Origin: Bathymodiolus brooksi
Taxonomy: Eukaryota > Mollusca > Bivalvia > Mytilida > Modiolidae
Direction: 5' to 3'
DNA: 64,000 nt
Assembly: GCA_963680875.1 (NCBI GenBank)
Contig: OY804585.1
Location: forward strand, 44,499,414-44,563,413
The notes under the pieces are model-generated. The model worked only from the letters and a program-made list of their open reading frames with translations, was not told where the DNA came from and did no database searches. Below are positions 14,830 to 27,000 of this stretch, piece after piece; within the stretch, counting starts at the first letter, position 1, and each line of letters starts with the position of its first letter. Made by a program: the position numbers and the translations under genes.

Positions 14830-17800
14830 TTAGTTCACCTGGACCAAAGGTCCAGGTGAACTATTGCCATCATTTGGCGTCCGTCGTCTGTCGTCTGTAA
14901 ACTTTTCACATTTCAAGCTTCTTCTCCGAAACCACTTGGCCGATTGGAAACGAACTTAGCAGGAATGTTCCTTGGATGGTCCTCTACAAAGTTACTGTTT
15001 TTCGTTCCAGTCGGATATTCAATATGGCTGCCAGGGCCAATAATATGCTCTGATTAGCTGAAATTTCAAAGATCTTCTTCTCCGAAAGTAATGAACTGAC
15101 TGAACCCAAACTGTAAAGGAATGATCATTGGAATGTCCTTTACCAAGTTACTGTTTTTTATGCCGATCGGAAATCCAAGATGGCCGCCATCACAGGACAT
15201 AGATTAACATTGGACCCTATGGGAAAATGTTCAAATGCCTTCTTCTCAGAAACTACAAATATGATTAAAGCCAAACTGTACATGAATGTTCATTGGATGG
15301 TCCTCTACAATCTTAAGGTTTTTTGTTCCGATATGAAATTCAAAATGGCGGCTACGGCAGGACTTAGTTTAACATTGGACCCTATGGGAAAAATGTTTCA
15401 AAATGCTTCTTCTCTGAAACCACTTGGACAGTTGAAACCAAACTGCCCAGGAATGATCATTGGAAGGTCCTCTACAAATTTTCCGTTTTTTATGCCGGTC
15501 GGAAATCCAAGATGGCCGCCACCGCAGGACATAGATTAACATTGGACCCTATGGGAAAATATTCAAATGCCTTCTACTCAGAAACTACAAATATGATTAA
15601 AGCCAAACTGTACATGAATGTTCATTAGATGGTCCTCTACAAACTTTACGTTTTTTGTTCTGGTATGAAATTCAAAATGGCGGCTACGGCAGAACTTAGT
15701 TTAACATTGGACCCTATGGGAAAAATGTTTCAAAACGCTTCTTCTCTGAAACCAAACTGCCTAGGAATGATCATTGGAAGGTCCTCTACAAATTTTATGT
15801 TTTTTATGCCGATCGGAAATCCAAGATGGCCACCACCGCAATACATAGATTAACATTGGACCCTATGGGAAAATGTTCAAATGCCTTCTACTCAGAAACT
15901 ACAATTATGATTAAAGCCAAACTGTACATGAATGTTCATTAGATGGTCCTCTACAAACTTTACGTTTTTTGTTCTGGTATGAAATTCAAAATGGCGGCTA
16001 TGGCAGGACTTAGTTTAACATTGGACCCTATGGGAAAAATGTTTCAAAATGCTTCTTCTCTGAAACCACTAGGACAGTTGAAACCAAACTGCCCAGGAAT
16101 GATCATTGGAAGGTCCTCTACAAATTTTCTGTTTTTTATGCCGGTCGGAAATCCAAGATGGCCGCCACCGCAGGACATAGATTAACATTGGACCCTATGG
16201 GAAAATATTCAAATGCCTTCTACTCAGAAACTACAAATATGATTAAAGCCAAACTGTACATGAATGTTCATTAGATGGTCCTCTACAAACTTTACGTTTT
16301 TTGTTCCGGTATGAAATTCAAAATGGCGGCTACGGCAGGACTTAGTTTAACATTGAACCCTATGGGAAAAATGTTTCAAAACGCTTCTTCTCTGAAACCA
16401 CTTGGATAATTGAAACCAAACTGCCTAGGAATGATCATTGGAAGGTCCTCTAGAAATTTTATGTTTTTTATGCCGATCGGAAATCCAAGATGGCCGCCAC
16501 CACAATACATAGATTAACATTGGACCCTATGGGAAAATGTTCAAATGCCTTCTTCTCAGAAACTACAAATATTATTAAAGCCAAACTGTACATGAATGTT
16601 CATTGGATGGTCCTCTACAATCTTAAGGTTTTTTGTTCCGATATGAAATTCAAAATGGCGGCTACGGCAGGACTTAGTTTAACATTGGACCCTATGGGAA
16701 AAATGTTTCAAAATGCTTCTTCTCTGAAACCACTTGGACAGTTGAAACCAAACTGCCCAGGAATGATCATTGGAAGGTCCTCTACAAATTTTCCGTTTTT
16801 TATGCCGGTCGGAAATCCAAGATGGCCACCACCGCAGGACATAGATTAACATTGGACCCTATGGGAAAATATTCAAATGCCTTCTACTCAGAAACTACAA
16901 ATATGATTAAAGCCAAACTGTACATGAATGTTCATTAGATGGTCCTCTACAAACTTTACGTTTTTTGTTCTGGTATGAAATTCAAAATGGCGGCTACGGC
17001 AGAACTTAGTTTAACATTGGACCCTATGGGAAAAATGTTTCAAAACGCTTCTTCTCTGAAACCAAACTGCCTAGGAATGATCATTGGAAGGTCCTCTACA
17101 AATTTTATGTTTTTTATGCCGATCGGAAATCCAAGATGGCCGCCACCGCAGGACATAGATTAACATTGGACCCTATGGGAAAATATTCAAATGCCTTCTA
17201 CTCAGAAACTACAAATATGATTAAAGCCAAACTGTACATGAATGTTCATTAGATGGTCCTCTACAAACTTTACGTTTTTTGTTCTGGTATGAAATTCAAA
17301 ATGGCGGCTACGGCAGGACTTAGTTTAACATTGGACCCTATGGGAAAAATGTTTCAAAACGCTTCTTCTCTGAAACCACTTGGATAATTGAAACCAAACT
17401 GCCCAGGAATGATCATTGGAAGGTCCTCTACAAAGTTTCTGTTTTTTTATGCTGATCGGAAATTCAAGATGGCCGCCACTGCAGGACATAGATTAACATT
17501 GGACCCTATGGGAAAATGTTCAAATGCCTTCTTCTCAGAAACTACAAATATGATTAAAGCCAAACTATACATGAATGTTCATTGGATGATTCTCTACAAA
17601 CATTACGTTTTTTGTTCCGATATGAAATTCAAAATGGCGGCTACGGCAGGACTTAGTTTAACATTGGACCCTATGGGAAAAATGTTTCAAAATGCTTCAT
17701 CTCTGAAACCACTTGGACAGTTGAAACCAAACTGCCCAGGAATGATTATTGGAAGGTCCTCTACAAAGTTTCTGTTTTTTATGCCGGTCGGAAATCCAAG

Positions 17801-20800
17801 ATGGCCACCACCGCAATACATAGATTAACATTGGACCCTATGGGAAAATGTTCAAATGCCTTCTTCTCAGAAACTACAAATATGATTAAAGCCAAACTGT
17901 ACATGAATGTTCATTGGATGGTCCTCTACAAACTTTGCGTTTTTTGTTCCGATATAAAATTCAAAATGGCGGCTACGGCAGGACTTAGTTTAACATTGGA
18001 CCCTATGGGAAAAATGTTTCAAAACGCTTCTTCTCTGAAACCACTTGGATAATTGAAACCAAACTGCCCAGGAATGATCATTGGAAGGTCCTCTACAAGG
18101 TGTGTGTTTTTTATGCCGATCTGAAATCCAAGATGGCCACCACCGCAGGACATAGATTAACATTGGACCCTATGGGAAAATGTTCAAATGCCTTCTTCTC
18201 AGAAACTACAAATATGATTAAAGCCAAACTGTACAAGAATGTTCATTGGATGGTCCTCTACAAACTTTACGTTTTTTGTTCCGATATGAAATTCAAAATG
18301 GCGGCTACGGCAGGACTTAGTTTAACATTGGACCCTATGGGAAAAATGTTTCAAAATGCTTCTTCTCTGAAACCACTTGGACAGTTGAAACCAAACTGCC
18401 CAGGAATGATCATTGGAAGGTCCTCTACAAATTTTCTGTTTTTTATGCCGGTCGGAAATCCAAGATGGCCACCACCGCAGGACATAGATTAACATTGGAC
18501 CCTATGGGAAAATGTTCAAATGCCTTCTTCTCAGAAACTACAAATATGATTAAAGCCAAACTGTACATGAATGTTCATTGGATGGTCCTCTACAAACTTT
18601 GCGGTTTTTGTTCCGATATAAAATTCAAAATGGCGGCTACGGCAGGACTTAGTTTAACATTGGACCCTATGGGAAAAATGTTTCAAAACGCTTCTTCTCT
18701 GAAACCACTTGGATAATTGAAACCAAACTGCCCAGGAATGATCATTGGAAGGTCCTCTACAAGGTGTGTGTTTTTTATGCCGATCGGAAATCCAAGATGG
18801 CCACCACCGCAGGACATAGATTAACATTGGACCCTATGGGAAAATGTTCAAATGCCTTCTTCTCAGAAACTACAAATATGATTAAAGCCAAACTGTACAA
18901 GAATGTTCATTGGATGGTCCTCTACAAACTTTACGTTTTTTGTTCCGATATGAAATTCAAAATGGCGGCTACGGCAGGACTTAGTTTAACATTGGACCCT
19001 ATGGGGGAAATGTTTGAAAACGCTTCTTCTCTGAAACCACTAGAACAGTTGAAACCAAACTGCCCAGGAATGATCATTGGAAGGTCCTCTACAAATTTTA
19101 TGTTTTTTATGCCGATCGGAAATCCAAGATGGCCGCCACCACAATACATAGATTAACATTGGACCCTATGGGAAAATGTTCAAATGCCTTCTTCTCAGAA
19201 ACTACAAATATTATTAAAGCCAAACTGTACATGAATGTTCATTGGATGGTCCTCTACAAACGTTAGGTTTTTTGTTCCGATATGAAATTCAAAATGGCGG
19301 CTACGGCAGGACTTAGTTTAACATTGGACCCTATGGGAAAAATGTTTCAAAACGCTTCTTCTCTGAAACCACTTGGACAATTGAATCCAAACTGCCCAGG
19401 AATGATCATTGGAAGGTCCTCTACAAAGTTTCTGTTTTTTTATGCCGATCGAAAATTCAAGATGGCCACCACCGCAGGACATAGATTAACATTGGACCCT
19501 ATGGGAAAATGTTCAAATGCCTTCTTCTCAGAAACTACAAATATGATTAAAGCCAAAATGTCCATATGTGTGTACATTGGATGGTCCTCTACAAACTTTA
19601 CGTTTTTTGTTCCGATATGAAATTCAAAATGGCGGCTACGGCAGGACTTAGTTTAACATTGGACCCTATGGAGAAAATGTTTCAAAACGCTTCTTCTCTG
19701 AAACCACTTGGATAATTGAAACCAAACTGCCCAGGAATGATCATTGGAAGGTCCTGTTTTTTATGCCGATCGGAAATCCAAGATGGCTGCCACCACAGGT
19801 CATAGTATTAACACAGAACCATATGGGAAAATGTTCAAATGCCTTCTTCTCAGAAACTACAAATATGATTAAAGCCAAACTGTACATGAATGTTCATTGG
19901 ATGGTCCTCTACAAACTTTGCGTTTTTTGTTCCGATATAAAATTCAAAATGGCGGCTACGGCAGGACTTAGTTTAACATTGGACCCTATGGGAAAAATGT
20001 TTCAAAACGCTTCTTCTCTGAAACCACTTGGATAATTGAAACCAAACTGCCCAGGAATGATCATTGGAAGGTCCTCTACAAGGTGTGTGTTTTTTATGCC
20101 GATCTGAAATCCAAGATGGCCACCACCGCAGGACATAGATTAACATTGGACCCTATGGGAAAATGTTCAAATGCCTTCTTCTCAGAAACTACAAATATGA
20201 TTAAAGCCAAACTGTACAAGAATGTTCATTGGATGGTCCTCTACAAACTTTACGTTTTTTGTTCCGATATGAAATTCAAAATGGCGGCTACGGCAGGACT
20301 TAGTTTAACATTGGACCCTATGGGAAAAATGTTTCAAAATGCTTCTTCTCTGAAACCACTTGGACAGTTGAAACCAAACTGCCCAGGAATGATCATTGGA
20401 AGGTCCTCTACAAATTTTCTGTTTTTTATGCCGGTCGGAAATCCAAGATGGCCACCACCGCAGGACATAGATTAACATTGGACCCTATGGGAAAATGTTC
20501 AAATGCCTTCTTCTCAGAAACTACAAATATGATTAAAGCCAAACTGTACATGAATGTTCATTGGATGGTCCTCTACAAACTTTGCGGTTTTTGTTCCGAT
20601 ATAAAATTCAAAATGGCGGCTACGGCAGGACTTAGTTTAACATTGGACCCTATGGGAAAAATGTTTCAAAACGCTTCTTCTCTGAAACCACTTGGATAAT
20701 TGAAACCAAACTGCCCAGGAATGATCATTGGAAGGTCCTCTACAAGGTGTGTGTTTTTTATGCCGATCGGAAATCCAAGATGGCCACCACCGCAGGACAT

Positions 20801-22013
20801 AGATTAACATTGGACCCTATGGGAAAATGTTCAAATGCCTTCTTCTCAGAAACTACAAATATGATTAAAGCCAAACTGTACAAGAATGTTCATTGGATGG
20901 TCCTCTACAAACTTTACGTTTTTTGTTCCGATATGAAATTCAAAATGGCGGCTACGGCAGGACTTAGTTTAACATTGGACCCTATGGGGGAAATGTTTGA
21001 AAACGCTTCTTCTCTGAAACCACTAGAACAGTTGAAACCAAACTGCCCAGGAATGATCATTGGAAGGTCCTCTACAAATTTTATGTTTTTTATGCCGATC
21101 GGAAATCCAAGATGGCCGCCACCACAATACATAGATTAACATTGGACCCTATGGGAAAATGTTCAAATGCCTTCTTCTCAGAAACTACAAATATTATTAA
21201 AGCCAAACTGTACATGAATGTTCATTGGATGGTCCTCTACAAATGTTAGGTTTTTTGTTCCGATATGAAATTCAAAATGGCGGCTACGGCAGGACTTAGT
21301 TTAACATTGGACCCTATGGGAAAAATGTTTCAAAACGCTTCTTCTCTGAAACCACTTGGACAATTGAATCCAAACTGCCCAGGAATGATCATTGGAAGGT
21401 CCTCTACAAAGTTTCTGTTTTTTTATGCCGATCGAAAATTCAAGATGGCCACCACCGCAGGACATAGATTAACATTGGACCCTATGGGAAAATGTTCAAA
21501 TGCCTTCTTCTCAGAAACTACAAATATGATTAAAGCCAAAATGTCCATATGTGTGTACATTGGATGGTCCTCTACAAACTTTACGTTTTTTGTTCCGATA
21601 TGAAATTCAAAATGGCGGCTACGGCAGGACTTAGTTTAACATTGGACCCTATGGAGAAAATGTTTCAAAACGCTTCTTCTCTGAAACCACTTGGATAATT
21701 GAAACCAAACTGCCCAGGAATGATCATTGGAAGGTCCTGTTTTTTATGCCGATCGGAAATCCAAGATGGCTGCCACCACAGGTCATAGTATTAACACAGA
21801 ACCATATGGGGAAAATACAGAAATATATTCTTCTCTGAAGCTATTGCACTGATTGAACCTAAACTGTGCATCAATCATTGGAAGGTCCTTTACAAACTTT
21901 GTGTTTTTTATGTTGATCGTAATTCCAAGATGACGCAGGACATAGTTTTTACATAGGACCAATTGTTTTTTTTTATTACCAGGTGAACGATACAGGCTCT
22001 TGAGAGCCTCTGG
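14830..22013 (+). mobile_element. Nested Helentron-like element with 166/332-bp repeat core
   Basis: The element begins TTAGTTCACCTGG. Its first ~30 bases form a perfect palindrome (13-bp arms, 14833-14861). It ends with ACCAGGTGAAC (21978-21988), a hairpin AGGCTC-TTGA-GAGCCT (21994-22009) and CTCTGG. Removing 14830-22013 rejoins GAGCTTT with TTAACATATATT, which is exactly the sequence of the uninterrupted 312-bp units on either side. So the insertion is between T and T without a target duplication (a 2-bp TT duplication would read the same). The core (14890-21800) is made of ~166-bp units paired into ~332-bp dimers. No transposase is present. It is younger than the array it interrupts. Confidence 0.85.
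14890..21830. repeat. 166/332-bp tandem array, about 42 monomers
   Basis: Alternating monomers: one carries TCCAAGATGGCCGCCAC then GATTAACATTGGACCCTATG; the other carries TTCAAAATGGCGGCTACGG then TTAACATTGGACCCTATG. Dimers recur every ~332 bp (for example 18100 and 18764 are 664 apart). A larger block, about 17.8-19.8 kb, is duplicated with a 1983-bp offset (18100 to 20083; 19282 to 21265; 19755 to 21738). Open frames of 70-146 codons inside it arise from the repeat and change with small indels; they are not annotated as genes. Confidence 0.95.
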
Positions 22014-25000
22014 TTAACATATATTACGGGATTTTTTATGAACTTTGAACTTTTGCCTATTTTGACCGATAATGCAAATTAGAAAAAAAGGGGGGATGAA
22101 ATTTAAAAAAATCTTCTCCTCTGAAACTACTGAGCCAATCTCAACCAAACTTTGCTGAAATGATCCTTGGGTGGTCCCCTTTCAAAATTGTGTCCGTCAG
22201 CACCGTCCTGTATCCAAGATGGCCGCCATTACTAAAAATAGAAATTTCTTCAAATGGCCAAAACTGCTCTATTTTAAGCCAGAAAGTGCCCAAATTTGAA
22301 CTGTATAAGCATAATGATGAGCTTTTTAACATATATTACGGGATTTTTTATGAACTTTGAACTTTTGCCTATTTTGACCGATAATGCAAATTAGAAAAAA
22401 GGGGGGATGAAATTTAAAAAAAATCTTCTCCTCTGAAACTACTGAGCCAATCTCAACCAAACTTTGCTGAAATGATCCTTGGGTGGTCCCCTTTCAAAAT
22501 TGTGTCCGTCAGCGGCGTCCTGTATCCAAGATGGCCGCCATTACTAAAAATAGAAATTTTTTCAAATGGCCAAAACTGCTCTATTTTAAGCCAGAAAGTG
22601 CCCAAATTTGAACTGTATAAGCATAATGATGAGCTTTTTAATATATATTACGGGATTTTTTATGAACTTTGAACTTTTGCCTATTTTGACCGATTATGCA
22701 AATTAGAAAAAAGGGGGGATGAAATTTAAAAAAAATCCTCTCCTCTGAAACCTCTGTGCCAATCTCAACCAAACTTTGCTGAAATGATCCTTGGGTGGTC
22801 CCCTTTCAAAATTGTGTCCGTCAGCACCGTCTTGTATCCAAGATGGCCGCCATTACTAAAAATAGAAATTTCTTCAAATGGCCAAAAGTGGCTCTATTTT
22901 AAGTAGAAAGTGTCCAAATTTGAACTGTATAAGCATAATGATGAGCTTTTTAACATATATTACGGGATTTTTTATGAACTTTGAACTTTTGCCTATTTTG
23001 ACCGATAATGCAAATTAGAAAAAAGGGGGGATGAAATTTAAAAAAAATCTTCTCCTCTGAAACTACTGAGCCAATCTCAACCAAACTTTGCTGAAATGAT
23101 CCTTGGGTGGTCCCCTTTCAAAATTGTGTCCGTCAGCGCCGTCCTGTATCCAAGATGGCCGCCATTACTAAAAATAGAAATTTCTTCAAATGGCCAAAAC
23201 TGCTCTATTTTAAGCCAGAAAGTGCCCAAATTTGAACTGTATAAGCATAATGATGAGCTTTTTAACATATATTACGGGATTTTTTATGAACTTTGAACTT
23301 TTGCCTATTTTGACCGATAATGCAAATTAGAAAAAAGGGGGGATGAAATTTAAAAAAAATCTTCTCCTCTGAAACTACTGAGCCAATCTCAACCAAACTT
23401 TGCTGAAATGATCCTTGGGTGGTCCCCTTTCAAAATTGTGTCCGTCAGCACCGTCTTGTATCCAAGATGGCCGCCATTACTAAAAATAGAAATTTCTTCA
23501 AATGGCCAAAACTGCTCTATTTTAAGCCAGAAAGTGCCCAAATTTGAACTGTATAAGCATAATGATGAGCTTTTTAACATATATTACGGGATTTTTTATG
23601 AACTTTGAACTTTTGCCTATTTTGACCGATAATGCAAATTAGAAAAAAGGGGGGATGAAATTAAAAAAAAATCTTCTCCTCTGAAACTACTGAGCCAATC
23701 TCAACCAAACTTTGCTGAAATGATCCTTGGGTGGTCCCCTTTCAAAATTGTGTCCGTCAGCGCCGTCCTGTATCCAAGATGGCCGCCATTACTAAAAATA
23801 GAAATTTCTTCAAATGGCCAAAACTGCTCTATTTTAAGCCAGAAAGTGCCCAAATTTGAACTGTATAAGCATAATGATGAGCTTTTTAACATATATTACG
23901 GGATTTTTTATGAACTTTGAACTTTTGCCTATTTTGACCGATTATGCAAATTAGAAAAAAGGGGGGATGAAATTAAAAAAAAATCCTCTCCTCTGAAACT
24001 GCTGTGCCAATCTCAACCAAACTTTGCTGAAATGATCCTTGGGTGGTCCCCTTTCAAAATTGTGTCCGTCAGCACCGTCTTGTATCCAAGATGGCCGCCA
24101 TTACTAAAAATAGAAATTTCTTCAAATGGCCAAAAGCGGCTCTATTTTAAGTAGAAAGTGTCCAAATTTGAACTGTATAAGCATAATGATGAGCTTTTTA
24201 ACATATATTACGGGATTTTTTATGAACTTTAACTTTTGCCTATTTTGACCGATTATGCAAATTAGAAAAAAGGGGGGATGAAATTTAAAAAAAATCCTCT
24301 CCTCTGAAACTACTGTGCCAATCTCAACCAAACTCTGCTGAAATGATCCTTGGGTGGTCCCCTTTCAAAATTGTGTCCGTCAGTGCCGTCCTGTATCCAA
24401 GATGGCCACCATTACTAAAAATAGAAATTTCTTCAAATGGCCAAAACTGCTCTATTTTAAGCCAGAAAGTGCTCAAATTTGAACTGTATAAGCATAATGA
24501 TGAGCTTTTTAACATATATTACGGGATTTTTTATGAACTTTGAACTTTTGCCTATTTTGACCGATTATGCAAATTAGAAAAAAGGGGGGATGAAAATTTA
24601 AAAAAATCCTCTCCTCTGAAACTAATGTGCCAATCTCAACCAAACTCTGCTGAAATGATCCTTTGGTGTTCCCCTTTCAAAATTGTGTCCGTCAGCACCG
24701 TCTTGTATCCAAGATGGCCGCCATTACTAAGAATAGAAATTTCTTCAAATGGCCAAAAACGGCTCTATTTTAAGCTAGAAAGTGCCCAAATTTGAACTGT
24801 ATAAGCATAATGATGAGCTTTTTAACATATATTACGGGATTTTTTATGAAGTTTGAACTTTTGCCAATTTTGACCGATTATGCAAATTAGAAAAAAGGGG
24901 GGATGAAATTAAAAAAAATTCTTCTCCTCTGAAACTACTGAGCCAATCTCAACCAAACTTTGCTGAAATGATCCTTGGGTGGTCCCCTTTCAAAATTGTG

Positions 25001-25310
25001 TCCGTCAGCGCCGTCCTGTATCCAAGATGGCCACCATTACTAAAAATATAAATTTCTTCAAATGGCCAAAACAACTCTATTTTAAGCCAGAAAGTGCCCA
25101 AATTTGAACTGTAGAAGCATAATGATGAGCTTTTTAACATTTATTACGGGATTTTTTATGAACTTTGAACTTTTGCCTATTTTGACCGATTATGCAAATT
25201 AGAAAAAGGGGGGATGAAATTAAGAAAAAATCTTCTCCTCTGAAACTATTGAGCCAATCTCAACCAAACTTTGCTGAAATGATTCTTGGGTGGTCCTCTT
25301 CCAAAATTGT
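22014..25310. repeat. 312-bp tandem array, right block (about 10.5 units)
   Basis: Continuation of the left array after the nested insertion. Units between 24200 and 25310 are more diverged (substitutions such as AGTGCTCAAATTTG, ATATAAATTTCTTC, GTAGAAGCATAAT), as expected for the edge of an array that homogenises in its middle. The last unit runs into a piece related to the 166-bp family (CCTATGGGAAA, 25330-25480). Confidence 0.95.
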
Positions 25311-25504
25311 GTCCCGCATTTCAGAACACTGACCAAGATGGCCGCCACAGCCGAACTTAATTTAACATAGGACCCTATGGGAAATTCCCATAAACATCTT
25401 CTTGTCTGAAACCATTTGCTCAATAAGAACAAAATTTTGATGAAATAGTCATTGGATGGTTCTCTTCCAAAAATGTGTCCGGCGGTTCGGCCCTTCGATC
25501 AATT

Positions 25505-25940
25505 TTTTTTTTTTTTTTTTTAATACTTTTTGTGTTATATTTCAAAAACTATAAGAGATAGATGTTAAGTTTAAATTGCAAAAATGTGCACCATGTCGAT
25601 ATCTACCTACCCTGCAATTTGAAGTAAATATGATTACCCATCTTGGAGTTCTTGCCCTTTATTTCATCAAATTAAAAAAAAAAAAAAATACTTTTCGTCT
25701 TATATTTCAAAAACTATAAGAGATACAGGTTAAGTTTGAATTGCAAAAATTTGCAGCATGTCAAGATCTTCCTACCCTGCAATTTTGAAGTAAATCCCAT
25801 TACCCATTTTGGAGTTATTGCCCTTTTTTCATCAAAATGTTCTCAATTTTAATACTATCATCTTATATCTCAAAAACTATTAGAGATAGAGGGAAAGTTT
25901 AAACTGCAAAAATGTTCAGCATGTCAAGATCTACAAAAAA
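25505..25940. repeat. Short ~165-bp direct repeat in the element tail (2.6 copies)
   Basis: TTATATTTCAAAAACTATAAG recurs at about 25535 and 25708, and a diverged copy (TTATATCTCAAAAACTATTAG) at 25865. Each copy is followed by a purine-rich stretch, GCAGCATGTCAAGATCT-like sequence and TTACCCAT. Copies are separated by poly-T or poly-A runs (25503-25522, 25674-25688). The block lies between the 312-bp array and the element's 3' terminus. No coding potential. Confidence 0.8.
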
Positions 25941-26255
25941 TTACCCACAGTTAAAAATGTGTGACAACTGTGTGAAGAGTTATTCCTCTTGAAATGCATT
26001 TTTTGTTGACTCACTGCTTTTGGTTACTCAAATAATCAAAGGGAAGCAACTCTATTACAAAATGTGAAGTAGGAAAAGCTAAATTTTGAGAATCATTGAC
26101 ATATGTTTTTTTTACAGCATTTTTGATAACTTACATTAAAGGGGGAAACCCTGCCCAAATTTTTTTTTAGAAGGGGTCTGCAATGACGAAGGCTACATTT
26201 GTTAATTTTTTTCACCGAAGTTATCAAGTTTTATTGACTGATGTTGTTATTATAC

Positions 26256-26290
26256 CCAGGTGAGCTATACAGGCTCCTGGGAGCCTCTAG
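26256..26290 (+). repeat. Helentron-like 3' terminus
   Basis: CCAGGTGAGC (inverse of the 5' GCTCACCTGG in sister copies), spacer CTATAC, hairpin AGGCTC-CTGG-GAGCCT, then CTCTAG followed by T. The same arrangement ends the elements at 22013, 49661 and 56927. Confidence 0.8.
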
Positions 26291-26384
26291 TATAATATAG
26301 CTCGCTTATGAGGTGTGTATTTCCATATTTTAAAAATGACAGCTTCCACATACAAATACAGCATGTTGTAGTTTTTGCCACAAA

Positions 26385-27000
26385 ATGGCTGGAAACTCTT
26401 CTTTTAAAATTAAATGGCTTGAAAAGCCAGAATATAAGTGTCTGTCTCAAATACAGAGCAAATTTAAAGCTGCATCATGTAATGTGTGTATACAGGATAT
26501 TAACATCAGTAATATAGGAGGAAGAGTGGACTTAAAAGTCACATTTAGTCAACAAAGCACTCTGAACATAAAAAAAAAAAAAAAGAAGCAGTTTGAGACT
26601 GTCAATGTGGGTTAATAATCAAGTGGAACCAGCCAGTGTCCAGCCTACAAAAAAATTATTGGAGGAGTCTGTGGCAACAACAGATTTCATAAAAGTGGAG
26701 ATTTAATTTTGACATTAAACATGGTAAAAAGCTACTTTTCTTTCACAAGTTATACAGACATTGTACAGATTTTTCAGAGTATGTTCTCAACCGATATGAT
26801 AGCAAACAAATGGCCCTTGGAGAACCGAATCATGCTCTTTGGCAGTCTTTGGAATCCGTCCATATTTGATGGAATCAATCAAAAGAATGATAAATAGGAA
26901 GATATATATGTTCTCTTATTTGATGAATCTCTAATTCAACAACTTAAAAAAAAACCAGCTGGACATCCAAGCTATACTAGAATTAAGTTATAAATTTAAA
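26385..27000 (+). pseudogene. Decayed BED-finger / hAT-like coding remnant
   Basis: An open frame from 26385 reads FKIKWLEKPEYKCLSQIQSK and then a Cys-x2-Cys pair (CNVCIQDINISN) followed by GG and LK. This is the layout of BED-like fingers in hAT-derived proteins, but the distal His ligands are not recognisable. At 26709-26890 a frame reads MVKSYFSFTSYTDIVQIFQS, followed by MF and IANK, and at about 26910-26960 a further frame gives YVLLFDESLIQQLKKK. All resemble successive segments of BED/hAT-like proteins common in molluscs. Frames are broken by indels, an A run (26571-26585) and stops, so it is non-functional. The family call is from motif memory only; a different zinc-finger transposase is possible. 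Confidence 0.45.

Larger units (their letters stand above)
1..26290. mobile_element. Giant Helentron-like (HINE/pearl-type) element, left end outside window
   Basis: Most of this span is a ~312-bp tandem array (1-14829 and 22014-25310), followed by a unique tail (25310-26255). It ends at 26256-26290 with CCAGGTGAGC, a hairpin (AGGCTC/GAGCCT, 26271-26286) and CTAG. This inverted-repeat, hairpin, CTRR layout is known for non-autonomous rolling-circle Helentron derivatives and oyster 'pearl' elements. Complete copies at 14830-22013 and 48060-49661 show the matching 5' end, TTAG(C/T)TCACCTGG, which here lies upstream of the window. No Rep/helicase coding sequence is visible, so it must be mobilised in trans if at all. 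That all array units belong to one element is inferred from the continuous array and the single 3' terminus. Confidence 0.7.

Noticed and set aside
15180..21603. Open frames of 70-146 codons with repeated LTLDPMGKMFQNASSLK-type text
   Set aside because: Shadows of the 166/332-bp repeat; length varies only with small indels in the array and there is no start or splice context.
294..25140. Dozens of 63-66-codon open frames on both strands, near-identical to one another
   Set aside because: They follow the 312-bp unit exactly, have no domain, and are open in both strands of the same segment; identity reflects the DNA repeat, not protein selection.
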